From Pedobacter sp. R20-19 (GTDB lineage Bacteria > Bacteroidota > Bacteroidia > Sphingobacteriales > Sphingobacteriaceae), in the NCBI RefSeq assembly GCF_000708265.2, contig NZ_JCKI01000003.1, positions 372,001 to 436,000 of the forward strand: 64,000 nt of DNA, written 5' to 3'. Shown piece after piece: positions 17,086 through 25,778 of this stretch. A program made the position numbers and the translations under genes. Within the stretch, counting starts at the first letter, position 1. Every line of letters starts with the position of its first letter. Under the pieces are notes generated by a model. It was not told where the DNA came from and did not search any database. It saw only the letters and a program-made list of their open reading frames with translations.

Positions 17086-19863
17086 TTAGTTAAACTTATA
17101 TCTGAAGCCCAGTAAATAACTCTGACCATAGTAATCACTTCTAATGAGTGTACGCCCGTCTTTAATCAGATCTTCATTGATTTTATCATTCTCTGGGTTG
17201 GTACCTTTAATGAATAATTTAGTTGGTGTATTTAAAATGTTGTTTGCCTTTACAAATATGCTGATGCCACCTTTAAAACGTTTCTCGGCTGACGCATCCA
17301 TCTGTACAAATCCTTCCTGCCATAAATCATTGTTGAGGAATTGTGAAACGGTATTAATTCGTGGACCTGTATAAGCACCAGCTACCTGCGCATCCCAACC
17401 TTTTTTAGTATCCTTAAACAATAAAGAGAGGTTTCCAATATGTTCAGACTGGCCGAAAAGTGGTCTTTCCTGATCTACTGAAAGTGCCTTAATATCACCG
17501 GTAAGCGGGTCAATGGTTCGGGTTGTTTTTGGCGTAGTAATGCGAGAATGCGTATAGGTATAATTTGCTTTTACTCCTATCTTGCTGAAATACTTGATAT
17601 AATCTACCTCCGCTCCATAGTTATGGGCTGTGCCAAAATTTCCTGGGGTATAATAAATATCTTGTCCACGAGTGGCATCGGCCTGAAAAGTATATTCAAT
17701 AGGATCTTTGATCTTTTTATAAAAAGCACCAACCATAAACTGCTCTGATGCACCAGGGAAAAGCTCATAGCGTAAATCAAAGTTATCGGCCAAGGCACGT
17801 TTCAGATTTGGATTACCTCGCTCCTGAAACTCTTCATTCACTACCTTTCCAGGTACAATTTCATAAAAGCCAGGGCGATTAAGGGCCTTGTAATAAGAAG
17901 CGTGCAATTGTGCTTTTTCTGTTAAAAAGTATTTTGCCGCTAAGCTCGGTAAAACATCAGTATATACTTGTGATCCTTTTGGAAATGTTTCACCGGCAGG
18001 GAAAAGCAAGTTATACCCCTGGTTGGTATGTTCAACTCTGGCACCACCTACCACTTCAAGCTTTGATGAGCTATATTTGAACATCCCATAACCTGCACTA
18101 ATTTTTTCTGATGCATCATAGGTTAAGGGATTAGCTACTGCACCTGTTGGGTTGGTTACAATTAAACTCAAATCAGTATAGTTCTGAAAGTCTACACCAT
18201 AAACACGGCCCGCATCGGCAGCACCCGGTGCAAGTGTATAATTGTTAAAAAAGCTGCTGCGCTGTTTATCGCGGTACAACCCACCAGCCATTACATCCAG
18301 TTTGTTATTTCCAATATTTAAACGGTAAGTGAGATCTAAATAGCCAGCTAAATCTTCATCGGTATTGCGCTCCCACCTGCGGTTTACCGGAGAAGTATTT
18401 ACTAAAGTTGTTCTGTTACTTTGAAAGTTCTGCTGTAAGCCATTCAGGCTGATACTGGTATTATCAGGTACATCATTTTTGGCTGAAGAATAAACCGCCG
18501 ACCACTGCACCTTAAATTTATCATCAAAGAATTTATGATCACCATGCAAGGTACTGTTGTAGATCTGTTGTTCAGTTAAACGGCTTCGGGTATTGTAAAC
18601 CAATTCGGCATTACCAGCCGTTGGATTGTAAACACTATTGTATGTGGTTGTCACCGCATCTCTTAGCTGCTGATTTTTTAGATTAACGTAAACATTGTAA
18701 AGCGTTAACTGGTGGTTTTTATTGAAAACATAATCTACCTTTCCATGCAAACCAGTACGTTGTTGCTGCTCTGAAAATTCACGGTAACTTTTACTGGTAA
18801 TCACTGCATAAGCATCTGTTCCGGTAACGGCGTTATTATAAAAAGTACTGTTGCTGCCGCGATAAGTATTTTGATAACTTCCGGCCAATACTACGCCTAA
18901 CTTGTTATCCAGAAACCGCTGACTTAAAGATAAACTCCCAATAAGATTCGGTGCAGGGCTTTTGTACTTATAATCTAGTGTTCCTTTAGTGAAATCGTTT
19001 TGAGTAGCATTATAGCTTTTTCCATTACGTTCGTATGGCGATTTATATTGAATATCTGAAGCATTGTAACTAGCAAATTTCCGGTCGAAAAACAACTGGC
19101 TGTAGCCAGTAGCCAGATTAGCATTTACCTGAAATTTACCTGGAGCATTTTTCATGACCATGTTAATTCCACCTCCAATGGCATCGCCTTCTAAATTTGG
19201 CGTAAGTGTTTTATAAACTTCTAACCGATCAAGTAAATCAGATGGAAAAAGATCAAGCGGCACATAGCGATACTTATTATCAGGACTTGGAATTTTCACT
19301 CCATTTACTAATGTGTAATTGTATCGTTTATCCATCCCCCGAAGAATGGCATATTGTCCGTCGCCATTGCTATTCCGCTCAATGGATACTCCCGACACAC
19401 GCTGCATTACATTCGCCACGGTTAAATCTGGCGAAATTTCGATTGATTTACCAGAAACAATATTCATAATCTGTATGGCGTTTTTCTCCAGTCTGCGGGC
19501 ACCCTGATCTGTTGAGCTCACCGGGTTTGATTTGATGGTTATATCATCCAGACTTTTTGAATCACTTTCCAAATAAAACTTTAAGTGCTCATTATCTTCC
19601 TTTTCTACAGTAAAGGTTTTAGTAATGGTTTTATAGGTAATGTAACTCACACTGATGGTGGCCGGGCCTGTGGCTACCGCCTTAAATTCGAAAGTTCCAT
19701 CAAGGCCCGTATTGGTTACTCGTCTGGGGTTTTCCATCACCACTGTAGCACCTACAATTGCTTCTCCGGTTTGCTTATCGTAAACGTGTCCTTTTATTTT
19801 TGTTGCATTGGCTGTGCCCGCACAAAAGAGAACAAAAAACAGAATTTGTAATAGTTTATTCAT
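17086..19863 (-). CDS. TonB-dependent receptor with carboxypeptidase-regulatory domain
   Basis: This 925-residue outer membrane importer has a signal peptide (MNKLLQILFFVLFCAGTANA) and an N-terminal beta-sandwich domain (KIKGHVYDKQTGEAIVGATV). The plug contains VMQRVSGVSIERNSNGDGQY, ILRGMDKRYN and NLEGDAIGGGINMVMKNAP, and a large barrel ends in YLLGFRYKFN with a terminal aromatic-polar strand. The plug resembles the CirA/BtuB-like receptors that accompany hydrolases in Bacteroidota. It heads an operon with a beta-helix lipoprotein and a phytase, so inositol phosphates, or phosphate with bound metal, are plausible substrates. Confidence 0.95.
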   Translation of the reverse strand: MNKLLQILFFVLFCAGTANATKIKGHVYDKQTGEAIVGATVVMENPRRVTNTGLDGTFEFKAVATGPATISVSYITYKTITKTFTVEKEDNEHLKFYLESDSKSLDDITIKSNPVSSTDQGARRLEKNAIQIMNIVSGKSIEISPDLTVANVMQRVSGVSIERNSNGDGQYAILRGMDKRYNYTLVNGVKIPSPDNKYRYVPLDLFPSDLLDRLEVYKTLTPNLEGDAIGGGINMVMKNAPGKFQVNANLATGYSQLFFDRKFASYNASDIQYKSPYERNGKSYNATQNDFTKGTLDYKYKSPAPNLIGSLSLSQRFLDNKLGVVLAGSYQNTYRGSNSTFYNNAVTGTDAYAVITSKSYREFSEQQQRTGLHGKVDYVFNKNHQLTLYNVYVNLKNQQLRDAVTTTYNSVYNPTAGNAELVYNTRSRLTEQQIYNSTLHGDHKFFDDKFKVQWSAVYSSAKNDVPDNTSISLNGLQQNFQSNRTTLVNTSPVNRRWERNTDEDLAGYLDLTYRLNIGNNKLDVMAGGLYRDKQRSSFFNNYTLAPGAADAGRVYGVDFQNYTDLSLIVTNPTGAVANPLTYDASEKISAGYGMFKYSSSKLEVVGGARVEHTNQGYNLLFPAGETFPKGSQVYTDVLPSLAAKYFLTEKAQLHASYYKALNRPGFYEIVPGKVVNEEFQERGNPNLKRALADNFDLRYELFPGASEQFMVGAFYKKIKDPIEYTFQADATRGQDIYYTPGNFGTAHNYGAEVDYIKYFSKIGVKANYTYTHSRITTPKTTRTIDPLTGDIKALSVDQERPLFGQSEHIGNLSLLFKDTKKGWDAQVAGAYTGPRINTVSQFLNNDLWQEGFVQMDASAEKRFKGGISIFVKANNILNTPTKLFIKGTNPENDKINEDLIKDGRTLIRSDYYGQSYLLGFRYKFN

Positions 19864-20124
19864 TGCGTTTGATATGGTCTTTTATTATCGACGGCACAAA
19901 GGTGTATACCCTACTTTACAACAGAAAATTAATGGAGTTACATAAAGGCAACAGCGTTACAGCTACCATAAACCAAAAGGCAACAATAATATATAAATCA
20001 TTGATTTTCATTACATTAATAACACTCCTAAACGCCGTTATGCTTTTATTACCGTTACATTAACAAATCGTTAAGTCCTAAAAAGCGATAAAAATGCATA
20101 TGAAATAAACTAAGTATGTAACGC
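19864..20124 (-). promoter_or_regulatory. Promoter region of the phytase/TonB operon with repeated gttaca/attaca boxes
   Basis: The 261 bases before the receptor gene hold gttaca at 19937, 19956 and 20054 and attaca at 20010 (TGTAAC or TGTAAT on the coding strand). Two are 19 bases apart. Such spaced hexamers suggest a regulator site, perhaps phosphate-responsive, but I cannot match them to a known Pho box. Confidence 0.35.
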
Positions 20125-21729
20125 TTAAAGTGCTTGTATAAATGCAGAAAGGTTATCGCCTTGGGCTAGATTGAGTTTCCTCCGCAGCCTGTATCTTGAT
20201 ACCCTTAAACTATCCGTAGATATACCCAGCAAAGTGGCAATATCAGTAGAATCTAGGTTCATTCTCAATAAAGCAATCAGGCGCATATCTGCAGAGGTTA
20301 GCTCATTGCTAAATTTTTTCAGGTTCTGTAGAAACTGATGGTGTACCTGTTCAAAGGCCTGGGTAAATTCTTTCCAGTTCCTTTCGTGATTAAAACTCTG
20401 GTTAATCTCCGTCAGGATTTGATTCATTTGCTTTTTCTGATCCCGTTTGTCATCCTTTACCATCGCCTGCAAAGTGTTACGAAGGTTTTCAAGAAACTGA
20501 TTATGCTTGATGAGATTCAAAGTGTGATTAGATAACTCCCTACTCTTTACCTCCAGCTGTTGTTTTAGGTTTTGCTCTTCTAACTGAAGATTCTTTAACT
20601 CCAGGCTTGTTAAATCATGTTCAATATCCTTCTGCTTGGCCAACATTTGCTGATCACGGAGTTTGAACCGCTGCCTGCTGAAAACAACAAAACCCAGTGT
20701 AACCAAAAGTATAACCACAATAGTAGCCGATGCAGCGATGATGCGATTAACTTTTTTATCATTTTGCAGCTTATTAATTTCATCAGATTTTTTATTGATA
20801 TCATAAAGCACCTGTAAAAAGGCAACCTGCCTGGCCCCATCTTCAGAATATAAATCCAACGTATATTTATAGCCTAGTTTAACATAATGATAAGCACTAT
20901 CCATCTGATTCATCAATTCATATGCTTTGCCTAAATCTCTGCAGCAAGATGCCAACTGATAAATATTGCCCATTTTGCCCGCCAAATTCATAGCAGCTTG
21001 TGTTTGTAGAATGCTTTCTTTGTACTTACCCGTTTTACGTAAAATGTCTCCCAGGTTGTTAATCACTTCAATACTCCCAATTTGGTTATTATTCTTTTGA
21101 TAGAGGCTGAGTGATTTTTTAAAATTAACATCAGCCAGATCATACTTTTCTAAATCTTCATAAATACTTCCGATGTTTTCATAAATTTTAGCTGCACCAG
21201 CCTGATCGTTAGTTTTTTCACTTAGCCTTAAAGCGATTTTTTGATAATAAAATGCCCGCTTATAGTTTTGTCGTTTTTCATAAAGCTGACCAATATGTCC
21301 ATATACGGCTGATAGCCCACTCCAATGCTTTAAATGCTGATAAATTTTTAAGGCAGAAGTATAGTATTTTAGGGCTTTATCTGGCTGCTTCACGTAATAA
21401 TAAAGCACACCTATATCACACAGGTTTGCTGCCAGCAATAATGGCTGATTAGTTGTATTAAAAATTTTATCTGCTTTTAAAAAAAATTCCAGTGATTGCC
21501 TGAAATGCCCCTGAACATAGCAAACCTTCCCCATTTGCTGCAAACACTTTCCTTCCAAAATAACATCGCCACTTTCTATAGACTGTGCATATATTTTTTT
21601 TAGTTCAATAAGTGATTCAATGGGCTTTTTGGTATCCTGATTAAAAAAAGGTAGTTGTTCTGCTTCCTGGCTGTAAACCTTGAAAGCTGAAAATATGAAC
21701 AATAAACAAATCCAAAAATATTTAATCAT
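20125..21729 (-). CDS. TPR sensor protein with membrane segment and C-terminal LuxR-type HTH
   Basis: This 534-residue protein has a signal peptide (1-20) and about six TPR units in the periplasm (about 75-300, such as LCDIGVLYYYVKQPDKALKY and IYENIGSIYEDLEKYDLAD). One membrane helix (about 329-351) and a coiled coil (about 358-400) follow. The C-terminal LuxR/GerE-like helix-turn-helix (about 475-525) has DMRLIALLRMNLDSTDIATL and ISTDSLRVSRYRLRRKL. It is a one-component regulator that joins a periplasmic TPR domain to DNA binding. Its gene lies directly upstream of the phytase/TonB operon on the same strand, separated by a promoter-like gap, so it may control that operon. Confidence 0.85.
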   Translation of the reverse strand: MIKYFWICLLFIFSAFKVYSQEAEQLPFFNQDTKKPIESLIELKKIYAQSIESGDVILEGKCLQQMGKVCYVQGHFRQSLEFFLKADKIFNTTNQPLLLAANLCDIGVLYYYVKQPDKALKYYTSALKIYQHLKHWSGLSAVYGHIGQLYEKRQNYKRAFYYQKIALRLSEKTNDQAGAAKIYENIGSIYEDLEKYDLADVNFKKSLSLYQKNNNQIGSIEVINNLGDILRKTGKYKESILQTQAAMNLAGKMGNIYQLASCCRDLGKAYELMNQMDSAYHYVKLGYKYTLDLYSEDGARQVAFLQVLYDINKKSDEINKLQNDKKVNRIIAASATIVVILLVTLGFVVFSRQRFKLRDQQMLAKQKDIEHDLTSLELKNLQLEEQNLKQQLEVKSRELSNHTLNLIKHNQFLENLRNTLQAMVKDDKRDQKKQMNQILTEINQSFNHERNWKEFTQAFEQVHHQFLQNLKKFSNELTSADMRLIALLRMNLDSTDIATLLGISTDSLRVSRYRLRRKLNLAQGDNLSAFIQAL

Positions 21730-21884
21730 GCTAAAGGCTGGTTTTTCAGCAAAGTAAGCGCTTGCATGTTAAATTAAGGTTAAGCAGATGCCTAGATCAG
21801 GATCTCTTTTCCTAAGAAGATTTCATGGAATGGTGTGTTGTGAGAACTTCATCGGACTCAACACATTTAAATGGTAATCATTAG

Positions 21885-22478
21885 CTAATTTAAAGACGCA
21901 AACCTGCTTTCTAATTTGTTTAGCCATTTTTCTCTTTTTTCGGGCGTAACCATTTTAACACGATTGAAACTCATCCATTTTCTATTGTTATAACCCATTT
22001 TCCAAAATGTACCGAGCAGCATTGCCTTTTTTATAGCATTGCCAAAAATTAAGGCATAAAGCCAGCCGGGCGTGTTCATTGTGGTAATCATGGTTATACT
22101 TTTTAATTTGGTGAGCAATGGCTTCATCAACGTATTTGTGGCATCCTTATAATCATATGCAATGCCAGGAAAAATTACCTTATCGATAAAACCCTTCATC
22201 ATAGCAGGCATCAACTCCCACCATATCGGGAATATAAAAATGATGTGATCAGCATTGATTAACCGTGCCTTGTAATCAATCACAAACGGGTCAACGGGCA
22301 TTTTTTTACGGAATGCATTTAGGTCATTAGCTGTCATCACAGGATTAAACCCATCCCGATCAAGATGAATTAAATCAACTTCATGTTCGGCTATTTTTAG
22401 TCCTGATGTGACAGATTGAAGGATAGCATTACAATAACTTCCTTCATATGGGTGGTTGAAAACGATTAATACTTTCAT
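21885..22478 (-). CDS. NAD(P)H-dependent oxidoreductase, flavodoxin-like fold
   Basis: This 197-residue flavoprotein of the Flavodoxin_2 (quinone reductase/KefF-like) family binds FMN or FAD and reduces quinones with NAD(P)H. KVLIVFNHPYEGSYCNAIL is the phosphate-binding start. ADHIIFIFPIWWELMPAMMK is the signature and FIDKVIFPGIAYDY follows. TMNTPGWLYALIFGNAIKK covers the flavin edge. The Crp-like regulator gene lies 75 bases upstream on the same strand, so they may be expressed together. Confidence 0.9.
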   Translation of the reverse strand: MKVLIVFNHPYEGSYCNAILQSVTSGLKIAEHEVDLIHLDRDGFNPVMTANDLNAFRKKMPVDPFVIDYKARLINADHIIFIFPIWWELMPAMMKGFIDKVIFPGIAYDYKDATNTLMKPLLTKLKSITMITTMNTPGWLYALIFGNAIKKAMLLGTFWKMGYNNRKWMSFNRVKMVTPEKREKWLNKLESRFASLN

Positions 22479-22553
22479 ATTTGTGCTTTTAAATGATACA
22501 GCACAAAAGTGATTCTTTACAAAATGGAGTACGATAACAATTGTTAAGTAATA

Positions 22554-23096
22554 TTATTTCCGGTTTCTGATCCTGCTTAAGGAAACAGATGTAATGCCGA
22601 GATAAGAGGCAATGTAGTGTTGAGGTACTCGCTGTAATATTTTTGGATATTGTGTCAGCATATTTTTATATCGCTGTTCAGGATTATCTCTGATACGGGA
22701 TAGAAACAGTTGCTGATAAAAAATCAACCTCTGAAAGATATGTTCTTCAACTTCATTTTTAACCTGATCAGATTTTTCTATTATGGATTGGAAATCTTTT
22801 TTAGTAATACATTCAAGCATTGAAGGTTCTATACTTTCTAAAAAGAAATTGCTCGGAAGGCCAGATCTAAAACTTTCCAAAGAAGATACAAATTCTCCCT
22901 CAAAGAAAAACTGAAAGGTAATATCTCTGCCATGATCATTGAACCAAAGCCTTAAACAACCATTTTTGATTAGAAAAGCATTTCTAGCGACTGCTCCCTC
23001 TTCTAACAAAATTGTTTTTGCCGGTACCATTTTTGGCTTAAAATAATGACTAAAAGTTTCTGGTAAAACTAATGCTGATAAGGTATTTAAAATCAT
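22554..23096 (-). CDS. Crp/Fnr family transcriptional regulator
   Basis: A cyclic-nucleotide-binding-like beta roll (about 20-110; ILLEEGAVARNAFLIKNGCL, FFFEGEFVSSLESF) is followed by a long dimer helix. A short C-terminal HTH ends in YIASYLGITSVSLSRIRNRK. At 180 residues it has the short form common in Bacteroidota. No iron-sulfur cysteine set is present, so oxygen sensing of the FNR kind is unlikely. The gene precedes the flavodoxin-like oxidoreductase, its likely target. Confidence 0.9.
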   Translation of the reverse strand: MILNTLSALVLPETFSHYFKPKMVPAKTILLEEGAVARNAFLIKNGCLRLWFNDHGRDITFQFFFEGEFVSSLESFRSGLPSNFFLESIEPSMLECITKKDFQSIIEKSDQVKNEVEEHIFQRLIFYQQLFLSRIRDNPEQRYKNMLTQYPKILQRVPQHYIASYLGITSVSLSRIRNRK

Positions 23097-23198
23097 TTAG
23101 TTATATTTTAAATGGTTAACCACAAATCTAGAAACACAAAAGTGGAACCTGTTAATGATTCCACTGATTTAAGCAACAAATTTCGAAAAAAGAATTGA

Positions 23199-24308
23199 TT
23201 AACTTTTATTTCGTTTAATCGTCATGCGTTTAGCTAATCTGTTTTGTTTCTTTTCTTCATCACCCAAAATTATTCCCCAGGGTTTCAAACTTTCAATCCT
23301 GTCGAAGATAATTTTCAAGACTGCAATTACTGGAATCGAAAGAAACATGCCTGATATACCCCAGAGCATTTCTCCAACAATTACCCCCAATACTGTAATT
23401 AAAGCATTAATTCTAACTTTAGATCCTACTACAATTGGCAGCAGTACATTACTATCAATCAGGTGAATAATAACCAGTGTAACCACTACTAGTATCACTT
23501 TGGTTAATACTGCTGCCGTGGCAAAAGTGATCAGTGTACTTAATAAAAGGGCCACAAAAATCCCTATATAAGGAATAACATTTAGAATCCCTGTGATTAA
23601 TCCCAACAGGATGGCATATTTAATTCCCAAGGCCCAGAAAATGACACTAACAGCTGTTGCTACAATGCCCATTTCAATTAAGAGACCTATAATATATTTC
23701 CTAATGATGTATTGCACTTGCTCAATGATATCATAAACCAGCTGCTTGTTCTCTTCCAGAAAAACTGATACCAAAAACTTCATAATCAAGCTACGGTATA
23801 AGAGAAAGAAAAAGGTGTAGATAAAAGTGAAAACCAGAAACAGCAAAATGGACGATAGTGAAAGTACTGTTGCGCTAACCACTGTAGTACTAGAAGCAAG
23901 TGCTTTAGTTGTTGCGGTATGTACATAATTGAGTTGGTGTGCTGCATCAATATTAAAGCGGGCATCAATCCATTGTTGCAGATTTGATATTGAAACACCT
24001 AACTGCTCTTTAAACTGTGGCCAATCTGAGGCGAGCTTGCTCAACTGTGAACCGATAACATAAAGAACCAGACAGATAATGGCCAGCATAAGAATCACAG
24101 ACAGCATTGAAGCCGCACTTCTTGGCAAATTAAAACGTCTTTCGAAAAAAGAAGCCATTGGCAAGAGCAGAATAGAAAACAAGCAGGAAAAAATCAGTGG
24201 CGAAAGAATTTCTTTGGCTATAATTACCAGATAACCAAAGGCAATCAGGCTAACCAGCACACACATGGTTTTTACATAAAATGGGCGCTGTGAAAATTTA
24301 ATATCCAT
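23199..24308 (-). CDS. AI-2E family (PerM-like) membrane transporter
   Basis: This 369-residue integral membrane protein has about eight helices. It shows family features: an early helix pair (LSPLIFSCLFSILLLPMASF), a soluble loop (about 75-130), a long VYDIIEQVQYIIRKYIIGLL helix, GLITGILNVIPYIGIFVALL, and the closing GVIVGEMLWGISGMFLSIPV. Members are described as exporters of autoinducer-2 or as ion/proton antiporters. The substrate is not predictable here. It stands 68 bases downstream of the second PqiA-like gene. Confidence 0.9.
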   Translation of the reverse strand: MDIKFSQRPFYVKTMCVLVSLIAFGYLVIIAKEILSPLIFSCLFSILLLPMASFFERRFNLPRSAASMLSVILMLAIICLVLYVIGSQLSKLASDWPQFKEQLGVSISNLQQWIDARFNIDAAHQLNYVHTATTKALASSTTVVSATVLSLSSILLFLVFTFIYTFFFLLYRSLIMKFLVSVFLEENKQLVYDIIEQVQYIIRKYIIGLLIEMGIVATAVSVIFWALGIKYAILLGLITGILNVIPYIGIFVALLLSTLITFATAAVLTKVILVVVTLVIIHLIDSNVLLPIVVGSKVRINALITVLGVIVGEMLWGISGMFLSIPVIAVLKIIFDRIESLKPWGIILGDEEKKQNRLAKRMTIKRNKS

Positions 24309-24376
24309 AACGATAGCTTTATATTAAGGAGGGTTTTGAAATTTTATTATGATGTTAAGAATTACGGCACTTTTAT

Positions 24377-25735
24377 TTATGTAGGAACATTTTCTTCATC
24401 CAATACCTGGGGGTTTTTCTCCTGTGGTTTTGCAATGCGTTTCAGTATGTACGATAAAACCATCGCGAAGATGACGTAAGCCACAAATATTAAATATCCC
24501 GGTTGCAAACTGCTGTTATTTTCAGTTACCGTTTTTAAAGGTCCTGTATCCATATTCAGGTTAGAAAGCTGACTTTTTAAAATACCATTTAAACCAATAT
24601 AAGTCATAGCAACACCTACCACCATTACATCTGCCATATCCCATTTACCCGATTCAAAGGCCAGGTAACGTACCACTTTATTATCTGCAAAACGATCACT
24701 CCCCCAAACATGCAGCCCCTTTCCTAAAAGCCTTAAAACAGGCAGCATAATAACGAAAAGCATTAATAAAGCGCCAACCAAAATCGAATCTGGCTTAGGT
24801 TGCTTCATTAGCGTTTCAATAATTCCTAAAATACTTTTGCTTTGAAAAAACAGGACCTGATTAGTGAATGCTATGTTTTCATCCAGGAGCTTGAAATTTA
24901 AAGTGGTTATTCTGGCGTCCACCTCAATAATAGTGGTGGTAATACCCGAGGCTAATAACACAATAGCAAACAAAAGAGACATAATAAAAAGTGTGGTTTG
25001 CAATCTGGTCTTTTTCCTTAAAATTAACCAAAGTACAAGCGCAGCAAGCACACAACCCAACATGGCATAAGCATAATTATATGTTAAGGTATGGATAGCG
25101 CTTAAATGGCTTTTGATAGATTTATCAAAGTCAGCTGCATTTGAAACCTGGTATTTAGCAAACATCTGGCGGGTCATGGCATTTTTAGCGATTTCAGTTT
25201 TGTCATAGGTTTGATCCTCCAGCTGATCCATTTTACTGTTGGCAATTCGCTTAAGCCTCTTTTTACTTGCAGGGCTATTGATCTTAGTGATGATCGTTTT
25301 AGAGAAGACCGGAACCAGGGCATGGAGTTCATCCTCATCTACAAAACTATTGAAAGCCAACTTCTTAAGCTTACCACCTAAACTTTTTTGAGGTTTATTA
25401 ATCTGTGCTACCGTTTTATTAATTAAACCATTAAGCTGATCGGTAACCTGTGCTTGTAGAGCTGCTTTTTGTTTAGCTGTCATGCTAAAACTATTCACCT
25501 GCTGCCCAACTACAGCAGAAATTTTCTCCCGCCATTGGTCAACAGAAAAAATACCGAAGGTGATATTGTTTACCACGCTGTAATCTTCTTTAATCTGCTC
25601 TTGTTCAGCAGAAATGGTGTGCAGGCGATAGCCGAAATAGCTTTCGCCGCAAAGCAAAATCCCCAGGCTGGCAATAAGCAGAATATTTGCCACTGTGGTT
25701 TTCCTTTTAGCTGGTTGTTGAATATGATTTGTCAA
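24377..25735 (-). CDS. PqiA-like membrane protein, second tandem copy
   Basis: This 452-residue protein has an N-terminal membrane helix (about 17-35) and a helical extracytoplasmic domain (about 40-225). Four or more C-terminal membrane helices match the paraquat-inducible protein A family (FQSKSILGIIETLMKQPKPD, GKWDMADVMVVGVAMTYIGL, QPGYLIFVAYVIFAMVLSYI). The cysteine pairs of Escherichia coli PqiA are absent. It is a close paralog of the next gene upstream (43 bases away), with aligned motifs along the whole length. The start is TTG, as in the paralog. PqiA proteins act in envelope lipid or stress homeostasis, but this role is unproven here. Confidence 0.8.
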   Translation of the reverse strand: MTNHIQQPAKRKTTVANILLIASLGILLCGESYFGYRLHTISAEQEQIKEDYSVVNNITFGIFSVDQWREKISAVVGQQVNSFSMTAKQKAALQAQVTDQLNGLINKTVAQINKPQKSLGGKLKKLAFNSFVDEDELHALVPVFSKTIITKINSPASKKRLKRIANSKMDQLEDQTYDKTEIAKNAMTRQMFAKYQVSNAADFDKSIKSHLSAIHTLTYNYAYAMLGCVLAALVLWLILRKKTRLQTTLFIMSLLFAIVLLASGITTTIIEVDARITTLNFKLLDENIAFTNQVLFFQSKSILGIIETLMKQPKPDSILVGALLMLFVIMLPVLRLLGKGLHVWGSDRFADNKVVRYLAFESGKWDMADVMVVGVAMTYIGLNGILKSQLSNLNMDTGPLKTVTENNSSLQPGYLIFVAYVIFAMVLSYILKRIAKPQEKNPQVLDEENVPT

Positions 25736-25778
25736 TGCTGATGGAATAAGATGTTGGAAAAAATACCTTTTAACTGAA

